A stretch of 64,000 nt of DNA from Thermosipho japonicus (GTDB taxonomy: Bacteria > Thermotogota > Thermotogae > Thermotogales > Fervidobacteriaceae), in contig NZ_JACHEX010000002.1 of assembly GCF_014201655.1 (NCBI RefSeq), forward strand, positions 248,001 to 312,000, read 5' to 3'. Positions 52,709 through 64,000 of the stretch are shown here, in pieces. The translations under genes were made by a program, and so were the position numbers. Below the pieces are notes generated by a model. That model saw only the letters and a list, made by a program, of their open reading frames with translations, did not search any database and had not been told where the DNA came from. Positions within the stretch are counted from its first letter, which is position 1; each line of letters starts with the position of its first letter.

Positions 52709-53361
52709 TGATAGTAATAACAAGTGTTTTGCGCGAAGAAATAGTGGGGGCGTTTAGAGAGCTAATGCCAGTTTTGGAAAATGGAGAAATCCTCAAAAGG
52801 CCATATATGAGAGGACTTATAGGTGCCAACGAAGTTCTTCTCGTCTACGGCCTTATAGGGAAAGTAGAATCTGCAATGATGGCCCAAGCACTTATTGATA
52901 ATTTTCATCCAAAATACTTTATACATTGCGGAGGTGCCGGTATAATTAACAGTGAAAGAAAAATTGGCGATATAGTCTGTGGGACTGAATATATTGAACA
53001 TGATATAAAATTCAGGCAAAAGCAAATTAAAAAAATTAAAGCCTCTCAAACACTTATCGAACGTATATCCGATGTGTATAACAAGGTTATACTTGGACCA
53101 ATTGCAAGTGGAGATATATTTGTCGATTCAGTAGAAGAAAAGACAAGAATATTCAACGAAACAAAAGCTGAATTAGTTGATATGGATAGTGCTGCTATTG
53201 CAAAGGTATGTTATGAAAACGACGTTGAATTTTGTGCAATAAAAATTGCGCTTGACAAAAGTGTTGAAGGAAGTACTATTGAAATACAACAAAATCTTAA
53301 AAAACTTGCTCCATTCCCTTCAGCAATAGTCGCTGAAATGCTCGAAAAACATCTTCTATAA
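52708..53361 (+). CDS. mtnN: 5'-methylthioadenosine/S-adenosylhomocysteine nucleosidase
   Basis: A 217-residue nucleoside phosphorylase-fold enzyme that splits adenine from MTA or SAH. FIHCGGAGIINSERKIGDIV (about 71-90) is the family's core glycine loop, ASGDIFVD (about 131-138) the adenine-site loop, and AELVDMDSAAIAKVCYENDV (about 151-170) contains the E-MDxAA ribose-binding motif, with Met-Asp-Ser-Ala-Ala present. The late Asp in IKIALDKSVEGS occupies the catalytic Asp position. Gene calls with GGGGGG before ATG 52708. It serves methyl-cycle salvage. Confidence 0.87.
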   Translation: MIVITSVLREEIVGAFRELMPVLENGEILKRPYMRGLIGANEVLLVYGLIGKVESAMMAQALIDNFHPKYFIHCGGAGIINSERKIGDIVCGTEYIEHDIKFRQKQIKKIKASQTLIERISDVYNKVILGPIASGDIFVDSVEEKTRIFNETKAELVDMDSAAIAKVCYENDVEFCAIKIALDKSVEGSTIEIQQNLKKLAPFPSAIVAEMLEKHLL

Positions 53362-53373
53362 TTGGAGGTAGAT

Positions 53374-54477
53374 ATGATAAACGTTGGATTATTCTTTGGT
53401 TCAAAAAGTGTAGAGCACGAGATTTCTATAATAACAGCACATCAAGTGCTGAATTTTGTTGATAAAAACAAATACAATATAATTCCCTTATATATTACTA
53501 AAGATGGAAAATGGCTAACTGGAAAGGTTCTTGAAAAACTTGAAAATTTTAAGAACCTTGAAAGACTTGAAAAAAAAGCAAAACAAATTTCATTTATCTC
53601 TGCAAAAGATGGGAAATTAATCTTACATAGCAAAATAAAAAAAATTACTATAGATGTTTGCCTTTTGACATTTCACGGAAGCAACGGTGAGGATGGTAGC
53701 ATCCAGGGAATGCTCGAATTTCTAAACGTTCCTTATACAGGTTGTGGAATGTACTCTTCAATGTACGCAATAGATAAAGTTATAACAAAACTTATTTTAA
53801 AAGAAAAAAATATTCCTGTAGTTGATTTTCTATACACAAGCAAAAAAAATTACACAAATGACTTTTTAAATCATTGTAAAGAAGTTCTTGAATATCCAAT
53901 GATAGTTAAGCCTGCAAGGCTGGGGTCAAGTATTGGAGTAAAAAAAGTAAATGATAAAGCAGAACTAGAAAAAGCAATTGAAGTTGCTTTTTCTTTTGAT
54001 GATAAGATTATAGTTGAAAAGTGGATAGATTCTAGAGAATTAAATTGTGCTGTAATGGGATACAAAAACATAGTTGTATCAGAAATAGAAGAAATAAAAA
54101 AGCAAAAAGATTTTTTTGATTATAACGAAAAGTACGTTCAAAAGGGAAAAAAGTTTTCAAATCATATAATTCCCGCACCAATAGATGAAAATTTAAAAAA
54201 TGCCATAAAATCTATAGCGCGTGATACATTTAATGCACTGGAATGTCATGGAAATATAAGAATTGACTTTTTGTTATCTAAAGATAATAAAATATACGTT
54301 AACGAAGTTAATAGTATTCCTGGTGCACTTTCATATTATCTATGGCAAATGAGTGGCTTTACATCCTCGCAGGTAATTGATAACATGATTTCAATTGCTT
54401 TTGAAGCTTTTAAAGATAAAAAATCTAAAATATATTCCATAGATACCAATCTCTTCGACTTAAAGGTGGAAAAATGA
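53374..54477 (+). CDS. ddl: D-alanine-D-alanine ligase
   Basis: A 367-residue ATP-grasp ligase making the D-Ala-D-Ala end of peptidoglycan precursors. ATG 53374 follows TTGGAGGT; an in-frame TTG at 53362 lies in that site. It begins VGLFFGSKSVEHEISIITAH, and has LTFHGSNGEDGSIQGMLEFL with NVPYTGCG (about 95-120), ATP-binding MIVKPARLGSSIGV and the metal-binding EVNSIPGALSYYLW (about 308). It overlaps the following hydrolase by 4 nt and is followed by a Mur ligase, forming a small cell-wall cluster. Confidence 0.95.
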   Translation: MINVGLFFGSKSVEHEISIITAHQVLNFVDKNKYNIIPLYITKDGKWLTGKVLEKLENFKNLERLEKKAKQISFISAKDGKLILHSKIKKITIDVCLLTFHGSNGEDGSIQGMLEFLNVPYTGCGMYSSMYAIDKVITKLILKEKNIPVVDFLYTSKKNYTNDFLNHCKEVLEYPMIVKPARLGSSIGVKKVNDKAELEKAIEVAFSFDDKIIVEKWIDSRELNCAVMGYKNIVVSEIEEIKKQKDFFDYNEKYVQKGKKFSNHIIPAPIDENLKNAIKSIARDTFNALECHGNIRIDFLLSKDNKIYVNEVNSIPGALSYYLWQMSGFTSSQVIDNMISIAFEAFKDKKSKIYSIDTNLFDLKVEK

Positions 54478-55232
54478 AGAAAAAAATTTTAGATCTAACA
54501 ATAAACTACAAAGTTATAGAAAATGGCACAAAAAACATCCTATTCTTACACGGATGGGGAGCAAATTTAAATTCTTTTTTGCCCGTTGCAAAAGAACTAA
54601 AATGTAGGTCGTTTTTAATTGATTTACCAGGATTTGGTGAAAGCTCTCTTCCAAACTCAATTTATTCAAGCTATGATTATGCTAATTTAATCGAACGTTT
54701 TATAAACGAGTTAAATTTAGATAATTTAATTCTAGTTGGACACTCATTTGGCGGAAAAATTGCTTCAATAATTGCAAGCAAAAACCCAAGTTGGCTTGAA
54801 AAAGTCGTTATAATATCCTCACCTGGAATTAAGACTAAGAAAAAATTTAAGACTAGATTTAAAATTTTTACTTATAAATTACTTGCAAAATTTTTTTATA
54901 CCTTTGGTCTAAAAAAAAGTCTTGAAAAACTGAGAAGTAAATTTGGCTCACAAGATTATAAATCATCAAAAGGTATTATGAGAGAAATTTTAAAAAATGT
55001 TATCAGTGAAGATATATCTACAGAATTAAAAAAGATCAAAAAGGATGCTTTAATAATATGGGGAAAAAAAGATGATGCAGTTCCACTTGAAGTAGGAATA
55101 AAATTCAACCAGTATATTGAAAATTCGAAATTAATAGTCTATGAAAATGCAGGACACTTTCCATTTTTGGAAAATTTTGATAGTTTTCTATATGATTTTA
55201 AAAAATTTATAGGAGAGATCAACAATGGATAA
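54474..55232 (+). CDS. Alpha/beta-hydrolase
   Basis: A 252-residue alpha/beta-hydrolase. The oxyanion region is LFLHGWGANLNSFLPVA (about 23-39), the nucleophile elbow is LVGHSFGGKIASII (Ser at about 91), the acid is Asp in IWGKKDDAVPLEVG (about 198-200) and the His is in NAGHFPFLENF (about 225). It has no signal peptide. A basic middle lid (TKKKFKTRFKIFTYKLLAKF) may touch the membrane. It lies between ddl and the membrane Mur ligase, overlapping both, so a role in wall or lipid metabolism is plausible, but the substrate is unknown. Confidence 0.87.
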   Translation: MKKKILDLTINYKVIENGTKNILFLHGWGANLNSFLPVAKELKCRSFLIDLPGFGESSLPNSIYSSYDYANLIERFINELNLDNLILVGHSFGGKIASIIASKNPSWLEKVVIISSPGIKTKKKFKTRFKIFTYKLLAKFFYTFGLKKSLEKLRSKFGSQDYKSSKGIMREILKNVISEDISTELKKIKKDALIIWGKKDDAVPLEVGIKFNQYIENSKLIVYENAGHFPFLENFDSFLYDFKKFIGEINNG

Positions 55233-56769
55233 GGTATTTTTATCACTTTTAGCTGCTAATTTTGTTATTAGATCTCTTTATTCACTTCATATGCTACAAT
55301 TAGAAGAATACTCAGAAAAAAAATATATAAGGTGGATCTTTTCACACATAAATAAATACATAATTAACATTCTTCTAATAGCATCTTTTATATTATACTT
55401 TTTTCACCCACTATATGCCTCTTTAATACTATTAATATCAATATTTCTTGACTTAAAACTATTTCTTTTGAAAAAGAAGAAGAAAAGATTAGTGTTTACA
55501 AAAAGACTTAGAAGGTTAATGTATACCTCATTTTCCTTATTTGCAATTTTTTTATCTTTAACATTTATATATAGTAACATAATCTATGAAATCATAGCAT
55601 TTACGTTTGTTTTATTCAATTCTCTTTTTTATTATATAACCAACGGAATTCTAATTCCAATTGAAAGGCTAATTAATGAATATTACTATAAAGATGCAAA
55701 AAGAAAGATATCAAGACTTAACCCTTCAACGGTTGCAGTTACAGGCAGTTATGGAAAAACCAGCACAAAGTACTATCTCTACCATCTTGTATCCGAGCAT
55801 TATAAGTCCTTAATGACACCCGAAAGTTACAATACAACAATGGGAATAACAAAAACAATACGTGAAAAATTAGATAAATCCCATGAAGTCTTCATCGTTG
55901 AGCTTGCTGAAAATGATAATTACGGCTATGATAAATTGTTAGAACTTGTAAAACCTCAAATATCTATTTTAACCTCAATTGGGATTCAACATTTTGAAGA
56001 ATTTGAAAGTCTGGACAACATCATTCAAAATTTTAAGAACTTTATTCTTGATAACCGCTCGGGGAAAAAAATTATTGCAAACATAGATGATGAAAATATT
56101 AAAAAGGTTTTAGAAAATATAGACGCAAACAAAGAAATAATTACCTGTGCAATCAATGAAAAAGAGGCACAGTATAAAGTAGAAGAATTAAAGCTTTCAA
56201 AAGATGGAGCTAGCTTTGTAGTTATCACACCGAATAATCAAAAATTTTATTTTGAAACAAATGTATATGGCAACGAAAATATTAGAAACCTTCTTCTTGC
56301 TATAGTTGCAAGCTTTGAGCTAAAAGTCCCAGTAGAAGAAGTAATAGAAAGGGCAAAAAATGTTGTAAAGCCAAAACACAGACTTGAAATAGTAAGAAAT
56401 GATACTATTACGGTTATAGATGACACATTTAATTCAAATCCGAAAGGATTTAAAATGGCCCTTGAATATCTCTCACTTTTTGAAAATAGAAGAAAAATCA
56501 TTGTAACTCCAGGATTTGTAGAACTTGGTGAGAAGGAAGACGAAGAACATTACAAAATTGGAAAAGAAATAGCAAAATATGTAGATGTTGTATTTTTAAT
56601 AGGTGAAAAAAGAACAGAAAAAATATACAAAGGATTGATTGATTCAAACTTTGAAGGTAAAATATTCATAGTGGAAGATCTTAACGAAGTTATAGAAAAA
56701 TTTAAAAGTTTCTTACAACCCGGCGATATAGTGTTATTTGAAAATGATCTTCCAGATAATTACAATTAA
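55225..56769 (+). CDS. Membrane-anchored Mur ligase (MurF-like)
   Basis: A 514-residue protein. About residues 35-150 hold four or five membrane helices (YIINILLIASFILYFFHPLY and others). A Mur ligase follows: P-loop AVTGSYGKTSTKYYLYHL (about 171-188), then SYNTTMGITKTIREKL, VELAENDNYGYDKLLELV and IDDTFNSNPKGFKMALEYL (about 396-414), which is the MurF-like DDxxNxNP motif. It ends DIVLFENDLPDNYN. Canonical MurF is soluble and about 430-450 residues, so the membrane part is an addition. It may be the true MurF or a separate Mur-like ligase; ddl in the same operon favours a D-Ala-D-Ala-linked reaction. Confidence 0.82.
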   Translation: MDKVFLSLLAANFVIRSLYSLHMLQLEEYSEKKYIRWIFSHINKYIINILLIASFILYFFHPLYASLILLISIFLDLKLFLLKKKKKRLVFTKRLRRLMYTSFSLFAIFLSLTFIYSNIIYEIIAFTFVLFNSLFYYITNGILIPIERLINEYYYKDAKRKISRLNPSTVAVTGSYGKTSTKYYLYHLVSEHYKSLMTPESYNTTMGITKTIREKLDKSHEVFIVELAENDNYGYDKLLELVKPQISILTSIGIQHFEEFESLDNIIQNFKNFILDNRSGKKIIANIDDENIKKVLENIDANKEIITCAINEKEAQYKVEELKLSKDGASFVVITPNNQKFYFETNVYGNENIRNLLLAIVASFELKVPVEEVIERAKNVVKPKHRLEIVRNDTITVIDDTFNSNPKGFKMALEYLSLFENRRKIIVTPGFVELGEKEDEEHYKIGKEIAKYVDVVFLIGEKRTEKIYKGLIDSNFEGKIFIVEDLNEVIEKFKSFLQPGDIVLFENDLPDNYN

Positions 56770-56773
56770 CTAA

Positions 56774-56798
56774 CCCCCCCAATGGGAGGTTGGGGGGG
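56774..56798 (+). terminator. GC-rich hairpin ending the 14-gene run
   Basis: CCCCCCCAA (56774-56782) pairs perfectly with TTGGGGGGG (56790-56798) around TGGGAGG. No U-tract follows; instead G-runs continue. It lies 5 nt after the Mur ligase stop, between convergent genes. Termination ability is likely but not canonical. Confidence 0.55.
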
Positions 56799-56803
56799 AT
56801 GGG
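56784..56803 (+). other. G-quadruplex-type G-run cluster
   Basis: Four runs of at least three G occur within 20 bases: 56784-56786, then two runs within the seven-G tract 56792-56798, and 56801-56803. This fits the G3-N5-G3-N1-G3-N2-G3 pattern, and further GG pairs follow up to about 56812. It is extraordinary in such an A/T-rich stretch. It overlaps the 3' arm of the adjacent hairpin, so the two folds compete. Confidence 0.6.
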
Positions 56804-56838
56804 ATGGTGTGGTGTCCATGTTGGCTTTTTTCGCTTTT

Positions 56839-62942
<6,104 letters not shown>

Positions 62943-62956
<14 letters not shown>

Positions 62957-64000
62957 TTTCTTCCTCCATGTATCTTTTAAATTCCGTAAAATGGGACTTT
63001 GTTTCTGCAATCGATTCTCCTAAAAGGCTTGCAATTTCTTGAGCTAGTAGCATTTGTTTATTTAAAACCTCTTCAATCTTTTCAATTGTATGCTTCTTTA
63101 TTATCTTTACCCTTTCTTCCTGTTCTAGTTCTTTTGTAACGTCTGTTAAAATAAATACTTCACCACTATCCTCTGGTAAATTAAATCTTTTAACGAAAAA
63201 CTTCAAATTTTTGCTATTTACAGCTATCTCTTTAAATCCACTTTGCTCTACATCTTTTAAAAATTCCCATAACTTTTTGTTAGATAAACTCATAAAAGTA
63301 AGGCGTGCTGCTTTATTTTTGTAATTTATATTTCCATCTTTTACAATTAATATAAGGTTTGGTGTTTCTTCTACAACCATATTACTGACAGTAGAGACTT
63401 TATCAATAAGGTAAGTTATACACATTTCCTTTTCTGCCTTCTTTTCAAGAACTGCAATTGCCTTTTCTCTGCAAGTATCATACCCACACGCACTACAATT
63501 TAATTCTTTAGATTTGTCTGTTTTACCTATCGAGAACAGAACTTCTTGAATTTGTTGTTCTGTGTAGTTGTAATAATGTTTTTTATCCTTGAACTTTCTT
63601 TTTAAATCCAATTCAACATTTTCTATTGTCTTTCCTTCTGGAATTTTTTTAATATTTTGAGATAATCTTATTCTTTTTTCAAGCTGACTTATATCTTTTC
63701 TTGATGCGGGACCTTCAATACATCCTCCAATGCAAGCAGACATTTCTACAAAATAGTTTCCATCTATATCATCAACTCTATCTAAAAAGTCTTTTATATT
63801 CTTTACTCCTTCAATATTAAAAACTTGATCAAAAGTTTCTCCAAGAGTTTTTAATATTCCACCAGAAATAGGATAAAATCTTGCTAATTTTGGATACGGC
63901 TCCTGTGGAAAATCATCTTCAAAATCCAATATATCTATATTTTCAGATTCTAAAAATTTTTCAAGTTCCTCAAATGTTAAAACCAAATCATATTCTTTCT
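62943..64000 (-). CDS. Sensory [FeFe]-hydrogenase-like protein, C-terminal part (5' end outside window)
   Basis: About 352 codons are visible and the frame stays open to the window edge (KEYDLVLTFEELEKFL at the edge), so the N-terminal part is missing. The visible part starts in the late H-cluster domain: MSACIGGCIEGPASR (about 85-100 of the visible part) matches L3 of group C sensory hydrogenases. A 4Fe-4S site CSACGYDTCREKAIAV follows, then a PAS-like domain (TPNLILIVKDGNINYKNKAA) and a C-terminal coiled coil. This architecture, next to a SpoIIE phosphatase, is known for putative H2-sensing hydrogenases. It probably senses rather than makes H2. Confidence 0.85.

Noticed and set aside
62957-63010. 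Longer N-terminus for the PP2C phosphatase
   Set aside because: These 18 codons (MQKQSPILRNLKDTWRKK) overlap the coding end of the upstream gene and have no ribosome site, whereas GGAGG lies 7 nt before ATG 62956.

Overview
This AT-rich window (very A/T-biased third codon positions, roughly 30% GC by eye) looks like a chromosomal segment from a member of the Thermotogae, most probably a Thermosipho-like organism. Four things point that way: a trimeric electron-bifurcating HydABC [FeFe]-hydrogenase operon, a TreT-type trehalose synthase next to a sugar ABC importer, a CBM41-type I pullulanase, and many lipoproteins and secreted proteins suited to the 'toga' outer envelope. This placement is inferred from gene content and recalled family knowledge; no search was run. 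I see no rRNA, tRNA, CRISPR array, insertion sequence or prophage.

Layout. 1-1918 (+): the tail of a DegT-type aminotransferase, a 64-aa coiled-coil protein and an AzgA-type purine permease. 1986-6163 (-): a DUF4382-like lipoprotein and a very large O-antigen-ligase-like membrane protein. 6251-14345 (+): an envelope cluster with two Tyr-rich secreted paralogues, a CsgG/FlgO-like protein, an LPP20/FlgP-like lipoprotein, a small beta protein and a VWA lipoprotein. 14432-21519: a sugar locus in which binding protein, two permeases and an amidase (-) diverge from treT and a ROK repressor gene (+), with matching 13-bp palindromes at both start sites. 21542-23524 (-): a chemoreceptor with a 7TM-like sensor. 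23649-26707 (+): an ABC exporter operon ending in its TetR regulator, with a perfect 14-bp palindrome at the promoter. 26779-31738 (+): an atypical GH13 protein, the pullulanase pulA and a lone receiver domain. 31834-34566: ileS. 34742-38639 (+): LOG-like protein, DMT transporter, mreB and two flagellar rod/hook genes. 38750-42288 (-): yceD-like, rpmF, plsX and glmS. 42343-56769 (+): fourteen packed collinear genes (transglycosylase, interrupted fliF, fliG, exonuclease, PIN-PhoH, an unknown protein, a YhaN-like ATPase, pyrH, rbgA, cheX, mtnN, ddl, hydrolase, membrane Mur ligase). 56839-64000 (-): a sensory [FeFe]-hydrogenase-like protein (running off the window), a PP2C phosphatase, hydC, hydB, hydA and rex.

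How the parts fit: pullulanase, the GH13 protein, the ABC importer and TreT suggest use of alpha-glucans and trehalose. HydABC disposes of the reductant as H2, with Rex and a sensory hydrogenase/phosphatase pair as likely redox or H2 sensors in the same operon. Flagellar and chemotaxis genes are scattered through housekeeping operons. fliF carries an in-frame TAA, so motility may be lost, or the stop may be read through or be a sequence error.

The most interesting points are the interrupted fliF, the sensory hydrogenase-PP2C-HydABC-Rex operon, the twin operators of the sugar locus, the CsgG/FlgO/LPP20-like envelope cluster, the degenerate YhaN-like ATPase with its unknown partner, and a G-quadruplex-type sequence between convergent genes.
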